DNA of 64,000 bases from Pseudomonas fluorescens (GTDB lineage: Bacteria; Pseudomonadota; Gammaproteobacteria; Pseudomonadales; Pseudomonadaceae): the NCBI RefSeq assembly GCF_902497625.1, contig NZ_CABVGX010000002.1, forward strand, positions 1 through 64,000. Reading direction: 5' to 3'. Below are positions 8,225 through 16,370 of the stretch, in pieces. Each line of letters starts with the position of its first letter. Position 1 is the first letter of the stretch. Made by a program: the position numbers and the translations under genes. The notes beneath the pieces are model-generated. The model did not search any database, was not told where the DNA came from, and saw nothing but the letters and a program-made list of their open reading frames with translations.

Positions 8225-8800
8225 ATGGCTCAGGTTCAACAACGCGGTGTGGAGGATATCCAGCCGGGTTCGCCTGTCGGTACCCAACGGGTGCCTGTAG
8301 GTTCGCCGATCTACAACGATGTGGTGACCTTTCTCTACGAGGAAGCAACGCTGCTCGATCAGATTCGCCTGCAGGAGTGGGCTGAACGGCTGGACACCGA
8401 TCTGGTGTACACCGTGCCGCTACGCCAGACCCGTCTGGCGGCCGAACTGAAAACCACCATCGTGCGCAGCGTTCAGCATTACCACGATGACTATCGCTCG
8501 ATCATGGGCCGTATCTTGCGCTTGTCCGGCAAAAGCGCCTGGGCCGAAGATCCTCCCTCGCGCACACGGCGTCTGGTCACCAACGTATTCGTTGAAGAAA
8601 CCGCCAAGAGCGATGAATTTGTGGTCACCAGTTACCTGTTGCTCACACGCAGCCGTTTCAAAGACCATCATGTCGACATCATCAGTGGCGAACGCCGCGA
8701 CGTGCTGCGCCTGAGTGACACGGGATTCAAGCTGGCGCGGCGCGAAGTCATAATTGACCAAGCGGTGCTTGGTACTCCCAACCTGGCTGTATTCCTCTAG
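8225..8800 (+). CDS. Rieske oxygenase, beta (small) subunit
   Basis: A 191-residue NTF2-fold ring-hydroxylating dioxygenase beta subunit. The N-terminal half has FLYEEATLLDQIRLQEWAERL (quoted in part; the LLD..R..EW pattern is typical). The middle has the VTNVFVEET segment and a C-terminal REVIIDQAVL. A GAGGGA ribosome site precedes ATG 8225. It pairs with the alpha subunit immediately upstream to form an alpha3beta3-type complex in this family, with a structural and partly substrate-shaping role. Ends at a hairpin shared with the convergent DUF2889 gene. Confidence 0.92.
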   Translation: MAQVQQRGVEDIQPGSPVGTQRVPVGSPIYNDVVTFLYEEATLLDQIRLQEWAERLDTDLVYTVPLRQTRLAAELKTTIVRSVQHYHDDYRSIMGRILRLSGKSAWAEDPPSRTRRLVTNVFVEETAKSDEFVVTSYLLLTRSRFKDHHVDIISGERRDVLRLSDTGFKLARREVIIDQAVLGTPNLAVFL

Positions 8801-8807
8801 CCAAATC

Positions 8808-8836
8808 CGGCGATCCGGTTCGTTTGCGGATCGCCG
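8808..8836. terminator. Intrinsic-terminator-like hairpin between convergent genes
   Basis: A perfect 10-bp stem, CGGCGATCCG and CGGATCGCCG with a nine-base loop, placed seven bases after the beta-subunit stop and before the end of the convergent DUF2889 gene. There is no clear U-tract, so termination is likely but not certain. Confidence 0.5.
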
Positions 8837-8884
8837 TACCTCCAGGATCCTAGCCTGATACCCCGTGGCGCGAGCTCGTCTCGG

Positions 8885-9625
8885 CTAGCGTTCCTGGCCA
8901 AGCCATTGCTGATCCAGGGCGCACAGGCTGCCCTTGTTATGGCTGAAGTCCAATGTCGAGCCTTTCATCCGCAACGCCTGCTCCGCGCGTTCAGGCTGCT
9001 GGCTGTAACAGCGTGCGGTGGAAGAAGCATGGATCTGCGCGTCAAGGTTGTACGCCCGGCCCATCGAAATCAGCGTGCAGCGACGCAGCAACAGCGCCGC
9101 TTCAGCGGCATCTTCACTGAGTGTATTCAACGCCCAGCGTGCCATGCCTTCGCGAAGGTTAATGCCAGCGTAGGGAGAAGGGCCTTCAATCACCGTGCCA
9201 TTTACATCCCAGGTCAGTTCCTCCTGGCTGTCGCGTATCAGGATGGCTCGGGTGCGGTTGTCGATGCGCTCGCCGACGGTGATTTCATAGCGCCGCTGGC
9301 GGGTTCCGCGCGCGGCGGCTGCAATTGCAAGACCCGCCAGATCGAAGAGGTGGGTGCATTGATGACTGGCGTCGGCCTGGCGGGTGACGGAGTGGGCGAT
9401 CCGGTCCAGCTCCATGCCCACCAATTGTTGCAGATTGCCGCACGCCTGCGGGCACAAGGAGTAAGGATAGCGAAGCGCTTCGCCACCGATGGCCGTGACG
9501 CGACCTTCGTCGTGGCGCACCCAGACGCGGAAGTGGTGGAAGTCGTCTTCCAGCGCTGCACGTACTTCCCCGGGGCCTTGGCCGGCAACAGCAATGATGT
9601 CCACGCGGCGACGAAATACGGTCAT
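8885..9625 (-). CDS. DUF2889 family protein of unknown function
   Basis: About 246 residues matching the DUF2889 pattern. An N-terminal FRRRVDI is followed by a strand-rich LEDDFHHFRVWVRHDEGRV segment. Then come a CPQACGNLQQLVG motif (about residues 60-72) and a central HLFDLAGLAIAAA helix, with further conserved Cys and His. No signal peptide. ATG 9625 has AAGGA eight bases upstream; a TTG two codons earlier is less likely. The biochemical function of this family is not established to my knowledge. It shares a divergent promoter, with an operator copy, with the SDR at 9727, which places it in the same regulon as the Rieske oxygenase. Confidence 0.8.
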   Translation of the reverse strand: MTVFRRRVDIIAVAGQGPGEVRAALEDDFHHFRVWVRHDEGRVTAIGGEALRYPYSLCPQACGNLQQLVGMELDRIAHSVTRQADASHQCTHLFDLAGLAIAAAARGTRQRRYEITVGERIDNRTRAILIRDSQEELTWDVNGTVIEGPSPYAGINLREGMARWALNTLSEDAAEAALLLRRCTLISMGRAYNLDAQIHASSTARCYSQQPERAEQALRMKGSTLDFSHNKGSLCALDQQWLGQER

Positions 9626-9676
9626 CCTCAATATCCTTGTTCCAGTGCTGTTCGAGCTGACGAAATCAGCTATATT

Positions 9677-9701
9677 TGAACACTATAACCAATAATGTTC
9701 A
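9677..9701. promoter_or_regulatory. Candidate regulon operator, copy 3 (DUF2889/SDR divergent promoter)
   Basis: The most symmetrical copy in its ends: TGAACA and TGTTCA terminate arms TGAACACTAT and ATAATGTTCA, five bases apart. It lies between DUF2889 (start 9625) and the SDR (start 9727), positioned to control both. Confidence 0.62.
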
Positions 9702-9726
9702 CTAAAAAACAAGAAATGGAGTGGCT

Positions 9727-10527
9727 ATGGCACTGCTAAACGAACAGGTTGCGCTGATTACCGGTGCAGGTGGTGGTATCGGCCGCGGCATAGCGCTGAA
9801 CTTCGCCAAAGAGGGCGCCGCCGTGGTGGTCGCCGAGCTGGATATCAGCAGTGGCGAGGCGGTGGTCGCAGAACTCAGAGCGCTGGGCGCCCGGGCTGCA
9901 TTCATCAAGACCGACGTGTGCAGCAAGGCCGATATCGAAGCTGCCGTGCAACTGGCCGTCGATCAGTTTGGTGGCCTGGACATTCTGGTCAATAACGCTT
10001 TCGCGCCAACGCCCAATGTACTCCTGGAAGAAAAAACCGATGCGATGCTGGAGCAAACCCTCGGCTCTACCGTGTGGGCGGCCTGGTGGGCGATGAAAGC
10101 CGCGCTGCCGCACATGAAAGCGCGGGGCGGCGGCAAGATCATCAACTTCTATTCCATCGATATCGAGATCGGCGCCTGGTTGCATGGCGACTACAACACG
10201 GCGAAGGCGGCGATTGTCGGGCTGACCCGCAGTGCCGCTTCTGAATGGGGGCGGTTCAACATTCGCACCAATGCCATCGCGCCTACAGCGATGGGGGCCA
10301 CGTTCCACAAGCTCGCTGCGGAGAACCCGGGGTTTGCCGAGATGTCCGCATCGATGCGGCCGTTAGGGCGCTGTGGCGAACCTGAGGCGGATATCGGGCC
10401 GGTGGTCGTGTTTCTGGCATCGGAGATGTCGCGGTTCATCACCGGTGAAACGATACACGTGGATGGCGGGCTGCATCTGCCCGGCTACAACTCCCGGCCC
10501 AAAGGCGTTCCCGTTCGCGAGTACTGA
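9727..10527 (+). CDS. Short-chain dehydrogenase/reductase (SDR)
   Basis: About 266 residues, classical SDR. TGAGGGIGRG is near residue 12, NNAF near 90, the catalytic Tyr and Lys in YNTAK are near 157-161, and C-terminal DGGLHLPGYN is present. ATG 9727 is preferred to GTG 9721; GGAG lies about 6-9 bases upstream. It stands alone downstream of operator copy 3 and ends before two hairpins. Probable role: NAD(P)-dependent dehydrogenation of a diol or alcohol intermediate, for example the product of the Rieske oxygenase. That assignment is inference from context. Confidence 0.9.
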   Translation: MALLNEQVALITGAGGGIGRGIALNFAKEGAAVVVAELDISSGEAVVAELRALGARAAFIKTDVCSKADIEAAVQLAVDQFGGLDILVNNAFAPTPNVLLEEKTDAMLEQTLGSTVWAAWWAMKAALPHMKARGGGKIINFYSIDIEIGAWLHGDYNTAKAAIVGLTRSAASEWGRFNIRTNAIAPTAMGATFHKLAAENPGFAEMSASMRPLGRCGEPEADIGPVVVFLASEMSRFITGETIHVDGGLHLPGYNSRPKGVPVREY

Positions 10528-10535
10528 TCGACCTG

Positions 10536-10567
10536 CAGCTGCCGCCGGACTCAACCGGCGGCAGCTG
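10536..10567. terminator. Perfect 13-bp stem hairpin after the SDR
   Basis: Arms CAGCTGCCGCCGG and CCGGCGGCAGCTG enclose a six-base loop, starting nine bases after the SDR stop. The stem is very stable but no T-run follows directly. It may act with the next hairpin as a tandem terminator or protect the mRNA 3' end. Confidence 0.45.
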
Positions 10568-10601
10568 GCAACGACTGCGAAAAGCCAGAGTGCGAACAAA
10601 A

Positions 10602-10627
10602 GAAAGCCCGCTTGAATGCGGGCTTTC
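10602..10627. terminator. Bidirectional rho-independent terminator
   Basis: Arms GAAAGCCCGC and GCGGGCTTTC around a six-base loop, with A/T ends on each side as expected for a bidirectional terminator. It lies between the convergent SDR (10527) and acyl-CoA ligase (10648) stops. Confidence 0.75.
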
Positions 10628-10647
10628 AACGTCGGATGCCTCTTCGG

Positions 10648-12279
10648 TTATTTCTTCGACACCACGATCGAAGTCGTTTCCAGATCCCACGTGCCCTGGG
10701 TTTTGCCCTCATCACGCAGCAAATACTTCAGCACGCGTCCCTGAGGATTTTTCGGCAAGCTGGTGCGGAACTCGATATAACGCGGCAATGCGTAATAAGG
10801 CACCGAATCGGTCGCCCAATGGAAGAGCTGCTCCGGTTCCAGCGTCACACCTTCGTGCAGCACTGCCGTCACCTTCACATCATCCTCGCCCTTTTCCGAA
10901 GGCACGGCATGCACGGCCACTTCAGCCAATGCCGGATGAGATGCAAAGGCTGCTTCCATCTCGAAGCTGGAAATGTTCTCACCGCGGCGGCGCATGTAAT
11001 CCTTCTTGCGATCGACAAAGTAGAAGAACCCGTCATCATCGAACTTGCCGACGTCGCCCGTGTGGAACCACATGTTGCGCATCAACTTCTGAGTGTCTTC
11101 CGGACGACGCCAGTAGCCCTGGAACATGATGTCGGGCCTTAGCGGACGCACGACAATCTCGCCCGCAGCATTGGGCGGCACTTCCTGATCCAGGTCATCG
11201 ACAATTCGTACGTCAAAATCGGCGATGCGTTTCCCTGACGACCCCGGTGCGGCGTATTCACCCGCTGCCAGTGAAGTGATCACACACGCTTCGGTCAGGC
11301 CATAGCCATTGCCGCCCACCAGTTTGGTACCAAAGCGCTCGCGCCAGATTTTTTTTGTTTCTTCGGTGTACGGGTTTCCGCGCGCAGTGTGGATTTGACC
11401 CACGCAGCGCAGCATCGCGTCATTATCCGGCGCCTGGGCGAGGAGGCCGCCCATACCGCCCAGGATCGATGCGATGGTCGCGCCCGAGCGCTCCACTTCG
11501 GGCCAGAAATTGGAGACCGAGAATCGCGGGAGAATGGCGGCGCGCGCGCCCACCAGAATACTGGCAATGATCGATACACAGAGCGCGTTCATGTGAAACA
11601 GCGGCAGCGGCGTGATGGTCACATCGTCAGCACTGGCCGGACCAGCCCGCAATTGCAGGCGCGCCAGGTTGCACATGAAGTTGTAGCTGATCATGCAACC
11701 CTTGGAGGGACCCGTGGTGCCCGAGGTGTAGATCAGACAGGCGAGGTCGGAGGGTTGCGGCTTGTGCGCGAGCGGGGTGGTGTCATGCCCGCGCCACTCA
11801 TCGAGCGGGGCCACACGAATCGGGCAATCCGCAGCCGCTTCGAGTGCGCCACGGTGGAGGATGTGGTGAACGTCCTTCAACTGATCGGCGAGTGGAGTGA
11901 TACGCGGTACATACGCCGCTTCGCAAATCACCACCGAGGTGCCGGTGTCGGCGATCTGATGACGAAGGAACTCGCCTTTGAGGGCAGTGTTGATCGGCAC
12001 GCTCACAGCGCAGAGCTTATTGATGGCGAGCCAGGTGGTGACCGCATCGACATTGTTGTCGAGCATTGTCAGCACGGTTTCGCCCGCTTTAACGCCCAGC
12101 GCGGCCAATGCATTGGCCATCCTGGTAGAAAGTGAGTCAACCTGAGCATAACTGTATAACTCACCACTGAAATCTAGCAATGTCTTGTCTGGATGCCTTG
12201 CAACCGCGCGATCTAACGCATCTATGACAGTGTCTCGTTCTCCCACTGCCCAAGTGTCTGGATGTCCACTGCTACCCAT
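10648..12279 (-). CDS. Acyl-CoA synthetase/AMP-binding ligase
   Basis: About 543 residues, ANL superfamily. The P-loop-like YTSGTTGPSKG is near residue 180. NGYGLTEA (A5-type motif), the WFHTGDVGKFDDDG motif with the adenylate-binding Asp, and the hinge/catalytic region RKKDYMRRRGENIS are all present. ATG 12279 is preceded by AAAAGGAG at good spacing; an upstream GTG at 12318 is rejected. It activates a carboxylic acid to its CoA thioester with ATP. The gene has its own promoter region with operator copy 4, divergent from the TetR gene, so it is probably induced with the cluster. Substrate unknown; similar to crotonobetaine/long-chain-type ligases in general form. Confidence 0.92.
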   Translation of the reverse strand: MGSSGHPDTWAVGERDTVIDALDRAVARHPDKTLLDFSGELYSYAQVDSLSTRMANALAALGVKAGETVLTMLDNNVDAVTTWLAINKLCAVSVPINTALKGEFLRHQIADTGTSVVICEAAYVPRITPLADQLKDVHHILHRGALEAAADCPIRVAPLDEWRGHDTTPLAHKPQPSDLACLIYTSGTTGPSKGCMISYNFMCNLARLQLRAGPASADDVTITPLPLFHMNALCVSIIASILVGARAAILPRFSVSNFWPEVERSGATIASILGGMGGLLAQAPDNDAMLRCVGQIHTARGNPYTEETKKIWRERFGTKLVGGNGYGLTEACVITSLAAGEYAAPGSSGKRIADFDVRIVDDLDQEVPPNAAGEIVVRPLRPDIMFQGYWRRPEDTQKLMRNMWFHTGDVGKFDDDGFFYFVDRKKDYMRRRGENISSFEMEAAFASHPALAEVAVHAVPSEKGEDDVKVTAVLHEGVTLEPEQLFHWATDSVPYYALPRYIEFRTSLPKNPQGRVLKYLLRDEGKTQGTWDLETTSIVVSKK

Positions 12280-12349
12280 CGGTTTTCTCCTTTTAGGCGC
12301 CCGCAGCTGGGTGGGCACCTGATTTTATTTTGAAGAGAGAATCAGATTC

Positions 12350-12374
12350 TAAATACAAACTGAGTAAATGTCTT
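12350..12374. promoter_or_regulatory. Candidate regulon operator, copy 4a (ligase/TetR divergent promoter)
   Basis: Arms TAAATACAAA and TAAATGTCTT five bases apart. Compared with copy 2, the inner part (ACAAA, then c.gag, then .AA.TGTCTT) is shared. Lies 71 bp upstream of the ligase start. Confidence 0.5.
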
Positions 12375-12385
12375 TAGCAATAAGT

Positions 12386-12410
12386 TGAACATATACGGTT
12401 ATTTATGCAC
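12386..12410. promoter_or_regulatory. Candidate regulon operator, copy 4b (TetR side)
   Basis: The left arm TGAACATATA matches the half-site well; the right arm ATTTATGCAC is weak. It begins 12 bp after copy 4a, giving a paired arrangement expected for an autoregulating TetR protein. Confidence 0.35.
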
Positions 12411-12462
12411 AGATCCTGTGATAATGTTGCGCAATCTTCAATTTTACCGAGCTCGTCAAGCC

Positions 12463-13194
12463 ATGCCAAAAGCAGCATCTAAGAAAGCAGAGGCGCCTGC
12501 TCCGGTCGCCAAAATCAAGAAGAAAGCGGCGCCTGAGGCAGCGGTGGCTCCAGTGAAATCGGTCGAGCGCCGTGCTGCTGCCAATTCCTCGGCCGGCAGC
12601 AAGGTCAAGCCGAACCGCCGTTCGGAAGAGACCATTGCGAACATCCTCAAAGCCACTGAAGAAGTCGTGCTAATGTCCGGCGCGGATCGTATTTCGATCC
12701 TCGACGTGTGCCAGGTGGCAGGCGTGTCCCGCGGCACCTTTTATCGCTATTTCGCCTCGCAGGAAGACCTGCTGGACACGTTTTCGCGACATAAGCGTGA
12801 AAGTTTTCATAGCTCACTGTCGCAGGAATTGAGCCACATCAGCGATCCGGAAGCACGCCTGAACGCTTTGTTCGCCTATCTCGACAACTACCTAGAACAA
12901 AGTCGGGCCCGGCGTCTTCTGGTGGTCGCGCCTGATTATGCGCTGGGTTTCTTTCGTCGGATTTTCCACGATTCGATCGTGCGCTTTCAGGATGGTCTGG
13001 GCATCGTGTTCGACGATTGGGACGATCGACTCGGGGTGCGTCTCGATCGTGAACTGATCTGCGAAATGATCATCCGGTACGTGTTGAGCGAAATCCTGGT
13101 GCCTGAAGCGGCCGGACGTCGATTGTTCCCGATTCGCGTGAAAAAACTGCTCGGCGCTTTGATCATGGGCTCGACCTCGCGAACCCGGCGCTAA
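12463..13194 (+). CDS. TetR family transcriptional regulator, likely master regulator of the cluster
   Basis: About 243 residues from ATG 12463. Residues 1-45 form a Lys/Ala/Pro-rich, disordered-looking extension (KIKKKAAPEA). The TetR helix-turn-helix follows at about 50-100 (ILDVCQVAGVSRGTFYRYFA). The rest is a helical ligand-binding domain. ATG 12424 and TTG 12385 are possible longer starts; none has a strong ribosome site, and 12385 lies by operator 4b. The gene is divergent from the acyl-CoA ligase with two candidate operators between them. The same 25-bp motif occurs at other cluster promoters, so a repressor released by a pathway CoA thioester or acid is the simplest model. That model is inference. 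Confidence 0.85.
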   Translation: MPKAASKKAEAPAPVAKIKKKAAPEAAVAPVKSVERRAAANSSAGSKVKPNRRSEETIANILKATEEVVLMSGADRISILDVCQVAGVSRGTFYRYFASQEDLLDTFSRHKRESFHSSLSQELSHISDPEARLNALFAYLDNYLEQSRARRLLVVAPDYALGFFRRIFHDSIVRFQDGLGIVFDDWDDRLGVRLDRELICEMIIRYVLSEILVPEAAGRRLFPIRVKKLLGALIMGSTSRTRR

Positions 13195-13220
13195 ATCCAG
13201 GAATGCTCACCGCTGTAGCC

Positions 13221-13245
13221 AAAGCCCCCGTTTATCGGGGGTTTT
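13221..13245 (+). terminator. Rho-independent terminator of the TetR gene
   Basis: AAAGCCCCCG and CGGGGGTTTT pair around a five-base loop (TTTAT), followed by the T-run. It starts 26 bp after the TetR stop. The rest of the gap up to the amidohydrolase at 13539 holds an operator copy and no gene that I can support. Confidence 0.85.
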
Positions 13246-13385
13246 GCGTTTCCGGGCGCCCATTTTTTTGCTGCACATTAGCCACTTTCTTGTTTGCAGA
13301 CGGCGCCAACTGACCTCAACGAGCATTCTTAAACGTTTGTCGAGGGCTCTGGGTCAGGCCTCTTCACGCGCCTTCAAAAATAAAT

Positions 13386-13410
13386 TGAACAGTATTTTGA
13401 TTTCTGATCA
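13386..13410. promoter_or_regulatory. Candidate regulon operator, copy 5 (amidohydrolase operon promoter)
   Basis: Arms TGAACAGTAT and TTTCTGATCA five bases apart; the arms pair at 7 of 10 positions, and the left arm differs from copy 3 by one base. It lies about 130 bp before the amidohydrolase start, in the only sizeable gap ahead of the 13539..18047 operon. Confidence 0.5.
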
Positions 13411-13538
13411 GTTTAAATTTAAGCTTCGATCAGAGCAGTGAGCTTCCAGCTTCCCTTTTCGCGGCAGACCGCTACCGTCCACGAAAAGGCACCGCGCTAA
13501 AAACCAACAAGAAAGTGCCAACTTCGAGGTACCAAGAC

Positions 13539-14603
13539 ATGCTTATCGATCTCCACGCCCACGCACCGCACCCTGGCTATTACAACCAGCACCCGCACTG
13601 GGGGCCGTTCTTCGAGCAGCACGCTGATGGCGATATCAAGCTGCGGGTAGGTGACTGGATTCTGGGTCTTGGATCGCCGGAGCGTAAAGCTGCCGTGCGC
13701 TCGGGTAATGGCCCCAAGCTTGAAGAATATTTCGCTCGCTGGGCTGACCCTAAAGTGCGTCTTGCAGGCATGGATGCGGCTGGACAGAACCTGCAGGTGG
13801 TGTCCGTGCCGTCTCACTGCTACATGTACTGGACCGAAGCGGAATTCGCCGTACCTTTCGCCCGCAAGGTCAACGAAACGTTGGCAGAGTACTGCTCAGC
13901 AGCTCCTGACCGATTGATGTTCTGGGCCCATGTGCCATTGAACGCGCCAGAAGCGGCTGCCGCCGAACTGCGCCATGCCTGCACCGAACTGGGCGCAAAA
14001 GGTCTGGTTGCCGGTGGCGCCAACTTCGGCGGGCTGGAATTCGATTCGCCGGAACTGGATGTGGTATGGCGAACCCTCTGCGACCTGGATTTGCCGATGT
14101 TCATCCACGGCTACAACCAGTCCGTGACCTGGGGCAAGAATGCAAACGATGACCGTTACGAAACTACCGCGATCGTGGGCATGCAGTACGACGAAAGCCG
14201 TTGCTTCTGGAACCTGATCTGCGGCGGCGTGCTGGACCGTTTCCCTGATCTCAAGGTGTACATCACCCATGGCGGCGGTTATGTCCCGTACCAACTCGGC
14301 CGTCTGGCCAAGACCAACGAAAATCTCGACGTCAAATACAACAAAAAGCCGCTGCTCGAATACATGAAGAATTTCTACTTCGACGTGGAGCTGCATGAAG
14401 TACCGATGCGCCAGGCTCTGGTAGACATCATTGGCGCCGATCATGTGTTGTATGGCAGCAACTTCGGCGGCAGTGATGCCGTGCGTCACGATCTGACTCA
14501 TGGCCTGAAGCTGTCCGATGCAGACCTGCGCAAGATTCGCTACGAAAACGCCTGCCGCTTGCTGCACATCGATCCGGCCAAGTTGGGCAAGGTAGGTGCC
14601 TGA
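13539..14603 (+). CDS. Amidohydrolase_2 (ACMSD/LigW-type) family metal-dependent enzyme
   Basis: A 354-residue TIM-barrel amidohydrolase. The N-terminal metal motif His6-x-His8 (DLHAHAPHPG), FIHGY about residue 189, YITHGGG about 246 and YGSNFGGSD about 307 give the usual metal ligands and catalytic Asp. ATG 13539 has a GAGGT ribosome site; an upstream start at 13515 is not favoured. Family members include aminocarboxymuconate-semialdehyde decarboxylase, gamma-resorcylate decarboxylase and C-C hydrolases, so decarboxylation or C-C hydrolysis of a pathway acid is likely. It is the first gene of a tightly packed run of five, coupled by TGATG to the FAH gene. Confidence 0.9.
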   Translation: MLIDLHAHAPHPGYYNQHPHWGPFFEQHADGDIKLRVGDWILGLGSPERKAAVRSGNGPKLEEYFARWADPKVRLAGMDAAGQNLQVVSVPSHCYMYWTEAEFAVPFARKVNETLAEYCSAAPDRLMFWAHVPLNAPEAAAAELRHACTELGAKGLVAGGANFGGLEFDSPELDVVWRTLCDLDLPMFIHGYNQSVTWGKNANDDRYETTAIVGMQYDESRCFWNLICGGVLDRFPDLKVYITHGGGYVPYQLGRLAKTNENLDVKYNKKPLLEYMKNFYFDVELHEVPMRQALVDIIGADHVLYGSNFGGSDAVRHDLTHGLKLSDADLRKIRYENACRLLHIDPAKLGKVGA

Positions 14604-15454
14604 TGAAACTGGCGCGATGTGAGTATTTCGGGACTGGCATCTTTTGGGCGGTGGTGGATGTCGCCCAAGACCAGGTGACGCCCATCTCCGGCAATTTCAC
14701 TGACTGGGCACCCGGTGTCGCTGCCGGGCGCGGTATCAGCTCGTTGCGCTTTGCCGGACCCGCATTGCCGCTGTCCAAAGTACGCCTGCTGCCACCGATC
14801 GAACCGATCAACCGCGTGGTTGTAGCGGGCGCCAACTACGCAAAACATCTGGTCGAGTTCGGCTTGAGTGCGCCGTCCCAGCCGGTTGCCTTTCTCAAGG
14901 CCTATGGCGCGCTAATTGGCGCCAATGACCCGATACGCTTTCCGCCACTGACTGAAGAACTCGATCACGAAGTTGAACTGGTAGCCGTCATCGGCACTGC
15001 CGAGATTGACCTGGAAAACCCGCTCGGCTGCGTGCTGGGTTACACGGTTGGCAACGACGTCAGCGCGCGGGATCTGCAACGCAGTGGACCGGCCGGTATC
15101 GGCATGGACCTGTTCGCGGCCAAGAGCCAGGATCAGACCACGGGTCTGGGGCCCTGGATCGTGACCAAAGACGAGTTCCCGGAGGGTTCCCCGCAGCTCC
15201 GCCTGACACTCAAGGTGAACGGCGAGACGCGCCAGGACGGCTCGACTGGCGAGATGACGTGGGGGGTCGATCACCTGATCCGCTTTGTACAGCAGCGGTC
15301 CAGTTTTGCCTGTGGCGATGTGTTGTTCACGGGGTCGCCGGCAGGAGTGGGGATGGGCACCGGTCTGTTCCTCAAGGAGGGTGATGTGGTCGAAGCCAGC
15401 GTCGAAGGCATTGGCACGTTACGCAATGTGGTCAGCGAAAAGAACCGCGCCTAA
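14603..15454 (+). CDS. FAH family hydrolase
   Basis: A 283-residue FAH-fold protein, normal for the 2-hydroxyhepta-2,4-diene-1,7-dioate isomerase/hydratase-like group. VVVAGANYAKHLVEFG begins the catalytic domain near residue 70. LDHEVELVAVIG (about 115-126) and GYTVGNDVSARD (about 148-159) carry metal ligands, and VLFTGSPAGVGMG near 235 is typical. Its ATG overlaps the amidohydrolase TGA (TGATG). It is the third FAH protein in the cluster and close to the partial one at the left edge, so the two may act on successive or alternative intermediates. Confidence 0.92.
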   Translation: MKLARCEYFGTGIFWAVVDVAQDQVTPISGNFTDWAPGVAAGRGISSLRFAGPALPLSKVRLLPPIEPINRVVVAGANYAKHLVEFGLSAPSQPVAFLKAYGALIGANDPIRFPPLTEELDHEVELVAVIGTAEIDLENPLGCVLGYTVGNDVSARDLQRSGPAGIGMDLFAAKSQDQTTGLGPWIVTKDEFPEGSPQLRLTLKVNGETRQDGSTGEMTWGVDHLIRFVQQRSSFACGDVLFTGSPAGVGMGTGLFLKEGDVVEASVEGIGTLRNVVSEKNRA

Positions 15455-15467
15455 TCGAGAGCCAAAC

Positions 15468-16370
15468 ATGAACGCCAATAATGAAAAAGTAGTCGTGGTC
15501 GGTGCAGGTTTGATGGGCACCGGTATTGCGCACGCGTTCGCCAGTTCCGGGTTCAATACGCTGTTGGTCGATACCAACGCCGCGTCATTGACGAGCGCCC
15601 GGGCCAGTATTGAAAAGATCCTTGCCGACGGTGTACGCCTGGGTAAGGTCAGTGAAGAAACAGCACAGCAATCACTCGCCAACCTGCAGACCTGCAGTGA
15701 CTTGAGTGAAGCGGCGAGCGGTGCCAACTGGCTGGTGGAGACAGTTTCCGAGCAGTTGGCGGTGAAGAAGGCGGTGCTCGCACAAGCGGCACCGCTGCTG
15801 GCGCCAGATGCAATCATCGCTACCAATACTTCAGCGCTCAGCGTGACCGAAATTGCGGCGTCGGTGGATTGCGCCGATCGTGTAATCGGCATGCATTTTT
15901 TCAACCCTGTACATAAGATGAAGTTGGTGGAGCTCGTCCGCGGGTTGGCCACCAGCGATGAGGTAGTGGCACGTACGCGCAACCTCTGTGAACAGATCGG
16001 GAAAACCTCGATCATCGTCAACGAATCGCCAGGACTGACCACCAGCCGCATGTCTGCGCTCTTGGGTAACGAGGCGATGTGGATGCTGCAAGAAGGCACA
16101 GCCACCGCCGAAGACATCGACACGGCGTTGCGGCTGGGTTTCAACCATCCAATGGGCCCGCTGGAACTCGGTGACCTGACCGGTTGGGATACGCGTTTAT
16201 CGGTCCTGCGGTACCTGCACCAGACCTTGGGCGAAAAATTCCGCCCTTGTCCGCTGATCATCAAAATGGTCGCGGCCGGTCGACTGGGTCGCAAGTCGGG
16301 TCAGGGTGTCTATCGCTATGAAGAGGGTAAACAGGTACCGGGTTCCGGACTCAAGGCGAGCGCGCTATGA
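15468..16370 (+). CDS. 3-hydroxyacyl-CoA dehydrogenase
   Basis: 300 residues, the single-function Hbd/PaaH length. NAD-binding GAGLMGTGIAHAFASSG spans about residues 12-28; HFFNPVHKMKLVELV near 142 includes the catalytic His; the C-terminal domain has GFNHPMGPLELGDLTG and ends GRLGRKSGQGVYRY. The longer reading frame upstream overlaps the FAH gene and is rejected; ATG 15468 follows the FAH stop by 13 bp. Oxidises a 3-hydroxyacyl-CoA to 3-ketoacyl-CoA with NAD+. Its stop overlaps the thiolase ATG (ATGA), so the two beta-oxidation steps are coupled. Confidence 0.95.
   Translation: MNANNEKVVVVGAGLMGTGIAHAFASSGFNTLLVDTNAASLTSARASIEKILADGVRLGKVSEETAQQSLANLQTCSDLSEAASGANWLVETVSEQLAVKKAVLAQAAPLLAPDAIIATNTSALSVTEIAASVDCADRVIGMHFFNPVHKMKLVELVRGLATSDEVVARTRNLCEQIGKTSIIVNESPGLTTSRMSALLGNEAMWMLQEGTATAEDIDTALRLGFNHPMGPLELGDLTGWDTRLSVLRYLHQTLGEKFRPCPLIIKMVAAGRLGRKSGQGVYRYEEGKQVPGSGLKASAL

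Noticed and set aside
13244..13441. 65-codon plus-strand frame after the TetR terminator
   Set aside because: It begins in the terminator's T-run, covers the operator and has low-complexity codon use.
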